Origin: Fodinibacter luteus
Lineage (GTDB): Bacteria; Actinomycetota; Actinomycetes; Actinomycetales; Dermatophilaceae
Direction of reading: 5' to 3'
Assembly: GCF_039541575.1 (NCBI RefSeq)
Contig: NZ_BAABGM010000001.1
Span: 248,001 to 312,000 of the forward strand
Length of the DNA stretch: 64,000 nucleotides
The position numbers and the translations under genes are program-made. The first letter of the stretch is position 1. Each line of letters starts with the position of its first letter. The notes beneath the pieces were generated by a model that did no database searches, was not told the origin of the DNA, and saw only the letters and a program-made list of their open reading frames with translations. Of the stretch, positions 33,067 to 40,453 are shown in pieces.

Positions 33067-34616
33067 TGCCCGGCTCGCCGGCCCCCGGCGCCACCCGCGC
33101 GCCCGGCCCCGACCGAGCGCCCGGCCCAGACCGAGCGCCGGGCGCCACTCCCGCGCCCGAGGCCACCGCCGTGCGCGAGCCCGAGCGCGGCCCCTTCGCC
33201 GGTGTCGTGCGGCGGCTCGAGGCGGTGCCCCTGCGGCGCCGCCTCGTCGCCATCGTGGGCACCCTCGTCGGAGCCGCGCTCGTGCTCACGAGCCTGGTCA
33301 CCGCGCTCCTCATGCGCGCCGACCTCCTCAAGGGGGTCGACGCCGAGCTGCGATCGGTCGCGGAGCCGGTCGCGAGCCAGGCACTCGTCGACCTGCGCAG
33401 CCGCGACGAGACCTTCCCGTCGAACTACGCCTTCGAGCTGCAGAGCCAGCTCGGCACGCTGACCCAGCGGCCCACCGGCGTGACCGCCACCCCCGACCTG
33501 CCCGCCCTCCCGGTCGACGACCCCCGCGTGACGAGCAGCGAGCCGTTCACGGTCCCCTCGGAGAAGGGCACCCTGCGCTGGCGGTTCATCGCCGGCCGGG
33601 TCACCGGCACGAGCGCGACGTTCGCGGTCGGCATCCCGCTGACCTCGGTCAACCACACGCTGACCCGCCTCCTCGTCACGACCGCGGCCATCGGCACCCT
33701 CGCGCTCGTCGCCTCCATCGTCCTCGCCCGGTACGCCGTGCGCCGCGCCTTCCGCCCCCTGACCCGGATCGAGGACACCGCCGCCGCCATCGCCGCGGGC
33801 GACCTCACCCAGCGGGTGCCGGTGCGCCAGGCGGACGACGAGGTGACCTCCCTGTCGCACAGCCTCAACACGATGCTCGCCCGCATCGAGTCCTCCTTCG
33901 CGGTGCGCGAGGCGAGCGAGGAGCGGATGCGCCAGTTCGTCGCCGACGCCTCCCACGAGCTGCGCACCCCCCTCGCGACGGTGCACGGCTACGCGGAGCT
34001 CTACCGCCAGGGCGCCATCCCCGACGACGACGCCGTCGCCGGGGCCATGGAGCGCATCGAGGCCGAGTCGGACCGGATGAGCGGGCTCGTCGAGGACCTC
34101 CTCATGCTGGCCCGCATCGACGACGCCCCCGAGGTCGAGATGGGGACCGTCGACCTCACCGTCCTCGCCGCGGATGCCGTCGCGGACGCCCGCGTGCGCG
34201 CCCCGGAGCGCCGCATCGCCCTCCTCGGCCTCGACGGGCCGATCGGGCCGACGACCGTCCTCGGCTCGGAACCGCGCCTGCGGCAGGTCGTCACGAACCT
34301 CGTCGCGAACGCGCTGCGGCACACCCCCGAGGGCTCGCCCGTCGAGATCGCGGTCGGCCACGACGCCGAGGGGGTCGCCCTCGAGGTGCGCGACCACGGC
34401 CCCGGCGTGCCGCCCGAGGTGGCCACCAAGGTGTTCGAGCGCTTCTACCGTGCCGACCCCTCGCGCGGGCGCGGCGCCGGGGGCGGCAGCGGCCTCGGCC
34501 TCGCCATCGTCGCCGCGATCGTCGCCCAGCACCACGGGCGGGTCGGCGTCGCCCAGACCCCCGGAGGTGGTGCGACCTTCGTCGTCCGGCTCCCACAGCA
34601 GACTCCCAGCCACTGA
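33066..34616 (+). CDS. Sensor histidine kinase
   Basis: A 516-residue membrane kinase, partner of the preceding regulator. A cytoplasmic N-terminal tail with short APGPDR repeats (residues 11-28) precedes TM1 (about 60-83); an extracytoplasmic domain of about 115 residues follows, then TM2 (about 200-221), HAMP, the phospho-acceptor H297 in SHELRTPL, and an HATPase domain with NLVANALRHTPEG, DHGPGVPPE, FERFYR and GGSGLGLAIV. All catalytic boxes are intact. The signal sensed is unknown. Confidence 0.94.
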   Translation: MPGSPAPGATRAPGPDRAPGPDRAPGATPAPEATAVREPERGPFAGVVRRLEAVPLRRRLVAIVGTLVGAALVLTSLVTALLMRADLLKGVDAELRSVAEPVASQALVDLRSRDETFPSNYAFELQSQLGTLTQRPTGVTATPDLPALPVDDPRVTSSEPFTVPSEKGTLRWRFIAGRVTGTSATFAVGIPLTSVNHTLTRLLVTTAAIGTLALVASIVLARYAVRRAFRPLTRIEDTAAAIAAGDLTQRVPVRQADDEVTSLSHSLNTMLARIESSFAVREASEERMRQFVADASHELRTPLATVHGYAELYRQGAIPDDDAVAGAMERIEAESDRMSGLVEDLLMLARIDDAPEVEMGTVDLTVLAADAVADARVRAPERRIALLGLDGPIGPTTVLGSEPRLRQVVTNLVANALRHTPEGSPVEIAVGHDAEGVALEVRDHGPGVPPEVATKVFERFYRADPSRGRGAGGGSGLGLAIVAAIVAQHHGRVGVAQTPGGGATFVVRLPQQTPSH

Positions 34617-34642
34617 TCAGGGTGCACCCACCTCGCCGGGCT

Positions 34643-34664
34643 TGACTGGACCCAGAGCCAGTCA
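34643..34664. promoter_or_regulatory. Inverted repeat before the HtrA-like gene
   Basis: TGACTGG (34643-34649) and CCAGTCA (34658-34664) lie around a possible TTGACT -35 element, 24 bases before the start. It may be an operator for the two-component regulator, or a promoter with incidental symmetry. Confidence 0.4.
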
Positions 34665-34687
34665 CCACCCCACCAAGGAGCGCGAGC

Positions 34688-36025
34688 ATGAGCGACCAGT
34701 ACCCGAACCCCCAGTGGTACGCCCCCCGCGGCGGTACCGCGACCGACACCCCTCCCTACGGGTCGTCCGCACAGCCCACCGCTCCGATCCCCACGGTCCC
34801 GTCGAACACCGTGCCGCCCCCGGGTGGCCCGTTCGGTCCGACGGGTCCGTCCGGTCCGCAGGGGGCGCCCGCCCCCCGGTCCGGGCGGCGCCGCACGGCG
34901 GAGCTGACGACCGTCGCGGTGCTCGCCGCCCTGCTGTCCTCGGGCGGCACCCTCGCCGCGGCCCGGCTGTTCCCCGCCGAAACGCAGGCCCCCTCCGCCG
35001 CGTCGACGTCGCAGCTGGGCCGCGGCACCGACGCCGCACCGGTCGTCCAGGCCGACGGCACGGCCCCGGACTGGTCCGCGACGGCCGCCGCGGTCTCGCC
35101 GAGCGTCGTCGCCATCACGGCGACGAGCGGGCAGGGTGGCGGCCAGGGCTCGGGGGTCATCATCGACTCGGCCGGTCACGTCCTGACGAACAACCACGTC
35201 GTCGCGGGCGCCCAGCAGCTCACGGTGACGACCTCCGACGGCCGCACCTTCGAGGCCGAGATCCGTGGCACCGACCCCTCGACCGACCTCGCGGTCATCA
35301 CGATCGCGGGGCCGCCCACCGGCCTGACGCCGATCGCCGTCGGCAACTCCGACGAGCTCGCGGTCGGCGACCCGGTCATGGCCGTCGGCAACCCGCTCGG
35401 CCTCGCCGGCACCGTGACGACCGGCATCGTCAGCGCGCTCAACCGCCCGGTGAGCACCCAGGCCGAGGGCGACGGACAGGGCAGCCCGTTCGGCCCGGCC
35501 CAGTCCGAGCCGGTCGTCACGAACGCGATCCAGACCTCGGCGGCGATCAACCCCGGGAACAGCGGCGGTGCCCTGGTCAACGCCGGCGGCCAGCTCGTCG
35601 GCATCAACTCCTCGATCGCCTCCCTCGGCTCGTCCTCGGGCCAGTCGGGCAACATCGGCATCGGCTTCGCGATCCCGGCCAACGAGGCCACCTCGATCGC
35701 CGAGCAGCTCATCGAGTCGGGCACCGCGACGCACGCCTACCTCGGCGTCACCCCGCAGGACGGCTCGGCCTCCGACGGCTCCGCCTCGCGGGCCGGGGCC
35801 GAGGTCATGGAGGTCGGCGCCGACACCCCAGCCTCCGCGGCGGGTCTCCAGGTCGGGGACGTCGTCACCGCCGTCGACGGCGAGCGCGTCGAGTCGGCCC
35901 TCTCGCTCGTCGGTCACATCCGCGAGCGCAGCGCCGGCGACCGGGTCACCCTGACCGTCCTGCGCGACGGCCGCAGCGTCGAGGTCGAGGCGACCCTCGC
36001 GGCCAAGCCCTCGAGCAACGGCTGA
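34688..36025 (+). CDS. HtrA/DegP-like serine protease with PDZ domain
   Basis: A 445-residue membrane-anchored protease for folding control in the envelope. The Pro/Gly-rich cytoplasmic head (1-68) precedes one membrane helix (about 72-95). The trypsin-like domain has His170 in LTNNHVV, Asp200 in PSTDLAV and Ser292 in NPGNSGGAL, a full catalytic triad; one PDZ domain covers about 345-440. AAGGAG lies nine bases before the ATG at 34688. It follows the two-component system in the same direction, matching the mprAB-pepD arrangement of mycobacteria. A strong hairpin follows. Confidence 0.95.
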   Translation: MSDQYPNPQWYAPRGGTATDTPPYGSSAQPTAPIPTVPSNTVPPPGGPFGPTGPSGPQGAPAPRSGRRRTAELTTVAVLAALLSSGGTLAAARLFPAETQAPSAASTSQLGRGTDAAPVVQADGTAPDWSATAAAVSPSVVAITATSGQGGGQGSGVIIDSAGHVLTNNHVVAGAQQLTVTTSDGRTFEAEIRGTDPSTDLAVITIAGPPTGLTPIAVGNSDELAVGDPVMAVGNPLGLAGTVTTGIVSALNRPVSTQAEGDGQGSPFGPAQSEPVVTNAIQTSAAINPGNSGGALVNAGGQLVGINSSIASLGSSSGQSGNIGIGFAIPANEATSIAEQLIESGTATHAYLGVTPQDGSASDGSASRAGAEVMEVGADTPASAAGLQVGDVVTAVDGERVESALSLVGHIRERSAGDRVTLTVLRDGRSVEVEATLAAKPSSNG

Positions 36026-36034
36026 CCCGCGCAC

Positions 36035-36080
36035 TGCGTCCGGCAGGTCGGGCCCCCGGGGCACCGACCTGCCGGACGCA
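36035..36080 (+). terminator. 17-bp perfect hairpin after the protease gene
   Basis: TGCGTCCGGCAGGTCGG (36035-36051) pairs perfectly with CCGACCTGCCGGACGCA (36064-36080) across a 12-nt loop, nine bases after the stop. It is a strong terminator for the two-component/protease cluster. Confidence 0.85.
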
Positions 36081-36147
36081 ACGGCTCCGGGCGGAGATGA
36101 GTCGGCGTGCTCAGGTGCCGGACCGGTTTCGGCGCGATGCTCGTGCC

Positions 36148-38103
36148 ATGAGCCAGCGCACGACCGTCCACCAGCTCGAGGCCGACTTCGCTGATGCCAT
36201 GACGCGGCTGTACGCCATCGGCAACGGGCTCGCCCGCCTGCGTATCGAGCTCGACCGCGAGGCGGGCGCACCGATGGCGGCCCCCGCCGCCGCCCCGGCG
36301 CCCACCGTCCGGACCGGTGTACCCGGCATCCCGACGGCCTCCGCCGCGGCCCCGGCGCCCACTGTCCGGACCGGTGTACCCGGCATCCCGACGCCCCCCA
36401 CCGGACGGCCGGAGGCCGAGCGGCCGGATGCCGGGTCGGTCACCTTCTCGCCGACCCCGCACGCACCAGCTGGCGTCCCCCCCACCCCTGCGTGGGTGCC
36501 CTCGACGCCCCCGGGGCACCCCGCCGTGCCGTGGTACCGGCGCGAGGGCGCCGTCACGAAGGTCCTCGCCCTCGCCGGAGCGGTCGTCACGATGGCGGGG
36601 GTCGCCATGCTGCTCGTCCTCGCGGTCCAGCAGGGTTGGTTCGGGCCGCAGGCCCGGGTCGCCGCCGGGGCCGCCCTCGCGGTCGTCCTCGCAGCGCTCG
36701 GCGCCCGCGGTGGCGAGGCCGACCGGCGTGACGGTGCCACGGTGGGAAGCGCCCCGGTGGCGCTCGTCGCGACCGGCGCGGCGGCGGCCTACCTCGACGT
36801 CGTGGCCGTGACGAGCGGGTACGGCTGGATGCCGGCCGGCGCCGGCCTCGTGCTCGCCGGGTTCGTCGCGGTCGGCGGCCTCTTCCTCGCCCGTCGGTGG
36901 GACAGCGAGCTGCTCGCCGCGCTCATGGTGCTCGGTGCGGCGGTGCTCGCGCCCGTCGTCGCCGGGGGTGGTGGCTGGGTCGTCACGGCGTTCCTCGGCA
37001 TCCTGTGCGTCGTCGGCTGGTGGGCCGGCGGTTCCCGCACCCGCCCGGTCCTCACGCTCGCGCGCGTCGTCCCGGTCACCCTCGCCCTGCTCGTCGGCGC
37101 CGTCACGGCGACCCCGGGCGGCGGGGATGACGTCGGGACCGTCGCGGTCGCCGTCGCCGTCCTCCTCATCACCCTGGCGACGTCCACCGTCTCGGTGCGG
37201 CGCGACGGGCGGGACGCCTCCGCCTCGGCGGCCGTCGCCCTGCTCGCGTCCGGCCTCCTCGCGACCCTCGCGCCGCTCGCCGACCCGGCCCGCACGACCG
37301 TCCTCGCCCTCACGGCCGCGGTGCTGCTGCTCACGGCGGCCACCCTCGGCCGTCGCCCGATCGGGCCCCTCGCCACCCACCTCGTCGCGACGGTGGGCAT
37401 CGCCGGCACGGTGTTCGCGGTGCTCGCGGTGCTGTCCGGCGCACCCGAACGGTTCACCGCCACCGGGCTCCTCCTCCTCGCCCTCGTCGGGCTCAGCGTC
37501 GCCGGGGTCACCCGCTCACGCCTGGCCCTCGGCCTCGCCGCGGGGACGAGCGCCGTCGCCCTGCTCGCCTGGACCCCCCACGCCCTGGCCGCGCTCACGG
37601 CATCCGCCGCTGCCGGCCACGACCTCGCCGTCGCGCTCCTCGACAGCGCCCTCGTCGGCGGCGTCGTCGCGGTCGGGCTGTGGGCCACCGCCGCCCAGCG
37701 CGGCCTCGGCCGCGAGCTCCGGCTCGGCGTGACGGTCCTCGGCTGGGTGCTCGCGCTGGCCGCGTCGGCCACGGCCCTCGTCTCGCTCGGCACGCTCGTC
37801 GGCGTCCGGCTCGGTGACCCCGTGCTCGGGTTCACCGTCGGCCATGCGGTCGCGACCGTGACCTGGATGCTCGCCGCCGCGTGGTTGCTGCTGCGCGGGC
37901 TCGAGCGGTCGCGCGACGCCGACCTCACCCTGCGCACGGGCCTGCTGCTTGCCGGGGTGGCCGTCGCGAAGCTCTTCCTCTACGACCTCGCCGCGCTCAG
38001 TGGCCTCGTGCGGTCGGTGGCGTTCATCGTGACCGGGCTGCTCCTCCTCGCGACGGGAAGCCGCTACGCGCGCGCCTACGAGCGGAGTCGGCGGAGCGCC
38101 TGA
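36148..38103 (+). CDS. DUF2339-type large membrane protein
   Basis: A 651-residue protein. A coiled-coil-like head (about 5-40) is followed by a Pro-rich linker in which a 19-residue block APTVRTGVPGIPT with flanking Ala is repeated in frame (57-bp DNA repeat). The remainder has about 18 hydrophobic helices. Opening WYRREGAVTKVLALAGAVV and the final AKLFLYDLAALSGLVRSVAFI are characteristic of DUF2339 proteins, whose role is unknown. The ATG at 36148 has no clear ribosome site. The gene follows a terminator and precedes the HD hydrolase with 32 bases between them. Confidence 0.8.
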   Translation: MSQRTTVHQLEADFADAMTRLYAIGNGLARLRIELDREAGAPMAAPAAAPAPTVRTGVPGIPTASAAAPAPTVRTGVPGIPTPPTGRPEAERPDAGSVTFSPTPHAPAGVPPTPAWVPSTPPGHPAVPWYRREGAVTKVLALAGAVVTMAGVAMLLVLAVQQGWFGPQARVAAGAALAVVLAALGARGGEADRRDGATVGSAPVALVATGAAAAYLDVVAVTSGYGWMPAGAGLVLAGFVAVGGLFLARRWDSELLAALMVLGAAVLAPVVAGGGGWVVTAFLGILCVVGWWAGGSRTRPVLTLARVVPVTLALLVGAVTATPGGGDDVGTVAVAVAVLLITLATSTVSVRRDGRDASASAAVALLASGLLATLAPLADPARTTVLALTAAVLLLTAATLGRRPIGPLATHLVATVGIAGTVFAVLAVLSGAPERFTATGLLLLALVGLSVAGVTRSRLALGLAAGTSAVALLAWTPHALAALTASAAAGHDLAVALLDSALVGGVVAVGLWATAAQRGLGRELRLGVTVLGWVLALAASATALVSLGTLVGVRLGDPVLGFTVGHAVATVTWMLAAAWLLLRGLERSRDADLTLRTGLLLAGVAVAKLFLYDLAALSGLVRSVAFIVTGLLLLATGSRYARAYERSRRSA

Positions 38104-38135
38104 CAGGCGTGTCGCCCGGGTGGCACAGTGGCCCG

Positions 38136-39020
38136 ATGCACGTGCTCGGACGGCGATGGGTCGCCGACTGCGCCGCCGCTGCCCCCACCGCCGACCCAGC
38201 CGTCGTCGAGGAGGTCGGGCGCGACCTGCTCGGCCGCTGGCAGGAGCCGCACCGCCGCTACCACGGCACCGCCCACCTCGGTGAGGTGCTCGCCGCGGTC
38301 GACACCCTGTGCACCGCCGAGCGGGTGCCCGCCGACGACCGCACCGTGGCGAGGCTCGCGGCGTGGTTCCACGACGCGGTGTACGCCGTGGGGCCGGTCC
38401 CGCCCGGCGGGGGCGCCTGGACGGCGGGCGCGGCGGTGGATGCCGCTGCCGGCGCTTCCGGGGATGCCCGTGCGCAGGGGTCGGCGGACGCTGCGGCGGC
38501 CGGGTCCGCGGACGCTGCGGCGGCCGGGTCCGCGGACGCTGCGGCGGCCGGGTCCGCGGACGCTGCCGGGGCCGGGGCCGTACGTGCTGCGGGGGCCGGG
38601 TCCGAGGACGCGTCGGCAGATGCCTCGACGAACGAGATCGCGAGCGCGCGGCTCGCCGCCCGCCAGCTCGAGCGGCTCGGCGTCGGCCCCGCGGCCACGT
38701 CGCGGGTCGTCGCGGTGGTGCTCGACACCCTGGCGCACGAGCTGTCCGACGCCGCCGCCGAGGACCCCGCCCGCGTCGTCGTCCACGACGCCGACCTGTG
38801 GGTGCTCGCGGCCCCCGTCGCGCGGTTCGACGAGTACTGCACCCAGGTGCGCCAGGAGTACGCCCACGTCCCCGCGGCGGACTACGCCCGCGCCCGGTCC
38901 GGCGTGCTGCGGCCCTTCCTCGCGCGCGGGCACGTCTACCGCACGGCGTTCGCCCGGGCGGCGTGGGAACCGGCGGCGCGCGAGAACCTCGCCCGCGAGC
39001 TCACCCGGCTCGCGGGCTGA
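38136..39020 (+). CDS. HD-superfamily hydrolase with repeat insertion
   Basis: A 294-residue protein related to the predicted metal-dependent HD hydrolases (COG4339). Metal ligands are seen in RRYHGTAHLGE and WFHDAVY (H79, D80), with a later DADLWVLA block. Between the HD pair and the next conserved NEIASARLAA (residue 166 on) lies an insertion of about 80 residues, mostly AAAAGSAD repeats encoded by 24-bp DNA units. In ordinary members this gap is only a few residues. Substrate is unknown. It overlaps the Nudix gene convergently by 20 bp. Confidence 0.8.
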   Translation: MHVLGRRWVADCAAAAPTADPAVVEEVGRDLLGRWQEPHRRYHGTAHLGEVLAAVDTLCTAERVPADDRTVARLAAWFHDAVYAVGPVPPGGGAWTAGAAVDAAAGASGDARAQGSADAAAAGSADAAAAGSADAAAAGSADAAGAGAVRAAGAGSEDASADASTNEIASARLAARQLERLGVGPAATSRVVAVVLDTLAHELSDAAAEDPARVVVHDADLWVLAAPVARFDEYCTQVRQEYAHVPAADYARARSGVLRPFLARGHVYRTAFARAAWEPAARENLARELTRLAG

Positions 39021-39777
39021 GCGCCGCCTCGGCGAGCGGCCACCAGAACTGCGCGGAGCACAGGTCGACGAGCTCGTCCCACGTCACCCACCGGTGGTGC
39101 GAGGTGTCGTCCAGCTCGGGCCGCAGCCCCGGCCGGCGTCCCGGGACGCGCACCTCGTAGACCTGGAGCAGGTCCATGCCCTCGCGCCACAGCCCGCCCG
39201 TGGTGCGGGAGTGGAAGCGCTCGTAGCCGCGGGGGACGAGGCGGGTCGGGTCGACGACGAGGCCGGTCTCCTCACGCACCTCGCGAACCGCGTTCTCGCG
39301 CACCGACTCCCCCGGCTCCCGCCATCCTCCGGGGGCACCCCACTCCCCACGGCGCACGGAGTGCACGACGGCGAGGTCGCCGGCGGCGTCGCGCACGAAG
39401 GCCATCGCGGCGAAGACGCGTGCGGCGTCGGCCTCGCGGTCGGAGCAGATGAGGTCGACGTCGGCGGAGGTGCCGTCGACGAAGCGCACGCCACGCACCC
39501 GGGCCACCCCCGTGTCGCCACGCCGCTTCTGCATCCGCAGGCCGCTCGCCTGGAGGGCCCGTAGGAGGTCCCGTGCCGGGGTCGGGACCGCGCCGGCGGC
39601 GACGACGGCGGCGTACCAGTCCTCCGGGACGTCGTAGTGGTCGCCCTCGAACCCGCGTTCCGGGATGCCGGCCGAGCGGGCGAAGGCGTGCAGCTCATCG
39701 AGGCTGGTGTCACTGACGAGGTGCGACCACCGGCGGCCGTGCGCCTCGGGCCGGGGCGGGTCGATGAGGATGGCCAC
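39001..39777 (-). CDS. DUF4031-Nudix fusion hydrolase
   Basis: A 258-residue protein. Residues 1-80 match DUF4031 (VAILIDPPRPEAHGRRWSHL, LHAFARSAGIP, GDHYDVPED), and residues about 120-245 form a Nudix domain with the catalytic box GWREPGESVRENAVREVREE (from 151), ending in ETGLV. It would hydrolyse a nucleoside diphosphate derivative; the specific substrate is unknown. GTG at 39777 follows TACGAT (minus strand, 39785-39790) by seven bases, which fixes this start. Confidence 0.85.
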   Translation of the reverse strand: MAILIDPPRPEAHGRRWSHLVSDTSLDELHAFARSAGIPERGFEGDHYDVPEDWYAAVVAAGAVPTPARDLLRALQASGLRMQKRRGDTGVARVRGVRFVDGTSADVDLICSDREADAARVFAAMAFVRDAAGDLAVVHSVRRGEWGAPGGWREPGESVRENAVREVREETGLVVDPTRLVPRGYERFHSRTTGGLWREGMDLLQVYEVRVPGRRPGLRPELDDTSHHRWVTWDELVDLCSAQFWWPLAEAALSPRAG

Positions 39778-39842
39778 GAGCCCGATCGTAGGTGCCGCCA
39801 CCGTGGGGTGCCCGAGCGCAGCCTCGACGGCGGCGGCGTCGA

Positions 39843-39980
39843 GCCCGGCGCTGCGGCGCCAGGCCCGACCCTCCGGCCCCAGGCCCGACCCTCCGGCGCC
39901 AGGCCCGGCGCTGCGGCGCCAGGCCCGACCCTCCGGCCCCAGGCACGACCCTCCGGCGCCAGGCAGGAACCTCCGGCCGG
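39843..39980. repeat. 60-bp higher-order tandem repeat
   Basis: Two 60-bp units (about 39843-39902 and 39903-39962) differ at one position. Each contains three 20-bp subunits with the core CCAGGCCCGACCCTCCGG. A partial unit follows. The array lies in the 316-bp gap between the divergent Nudix and WXG100 genes; no gene is seen there. Confidence 0.88.
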
Positions 39981-40093
39981 GCCCGGCCGCGGGCAGCCTG
40001 TGGACAACCGACGGGCCGCGTCGGCGGCTCGACCTAGGCTCGCGGAGAGGGCCCGCCATCCGGGCGCGGCCCCTGCCGATGAGGGGGACTCAC

Positions 40094-40384
40094 ATGGCTG
40101 CACAGTTCCAGGTCGACACTGACCGCCTGGCCGCGGCGGCGGGCGACGTCGCGCGCATCTCCGCCGAGATCGAGGGTCAGGTCGCCGTCATGATGGCGCG
40201 GCTCACCGCGCTCCAGGACGCGTGGACCGGCTCGGCGTCGGTCCAGTTCCAGGGGGTCGTGTCGCAGTGGCGCGGCACCCAGCAGCAGGTGCGCACGTCG
40301 CTCGACTCGATCGGGCAGGTCCTCGGGGCGGCCGGCTCGCAGTACGCCGAGGCCGAGGCACAGGCGGTGCGTATGTTCTCGTGA
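40094..40384 (+). CDS. WXG100 (ESAT-6-like) protein
   Basis: A 96-residue all-helical protein with the central W44-T-G46 turn in QDAWTGSASVQFQGV and two flanking amphipathic helices, the standard WXG100 hairpin. Family members are exported through type VII (ESX) systems as dimers, but no EccC, EccD or partner gene is within the window. A GAGGGGGA site precedes the ATG at 40094. The C-terminus lacks an obvious YxxxD/E export motif except YAEAE near residue 86. Its end is duplicated in the DNA that follows. Confidence 0.88.
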   Translation: MAAQFQVDTDRLAAAAGDVARISAEIEGQVAVMMARLTALQDAWTGSASVQFQGVVSQWRGTQQQVRTSLDSIGQVLGAAGSQYAEAEAQAVRMFS

Positions 40385-40435
40385 GCCCGGCCGCGGGGCG
40401 GGAGGTGCGCGTGTTCTCGTGAGCCCGGCCGCGGG
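40366..40435. repeat. 38-bp tandem duplication of the WXG100 gene end
   Basis: Thirty-two bases from 40366, including the final codons and stop of the WXG100 gene, recur at 40404 with two mismatches. The second copy lies between this gene and the convergent ABC permease gene. Confidence 0.85.
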
Positions 40436-40453
40436 CGGGCGGGGCGCGGGGTG

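Noticed and set aside
36290..36405. Paired repeats in the DUF2339 gene as recombination sites
   Set aside because: They are in-frame 57-bp coding repeats in a disordered linker; no inverted arrangement or integrase is near.
40094..40384. ESX/type VII secretion locus
   Set aside because: Neighbouring genes are a Nudix hydrolase and an ABC exporter; there are no ecc genes.
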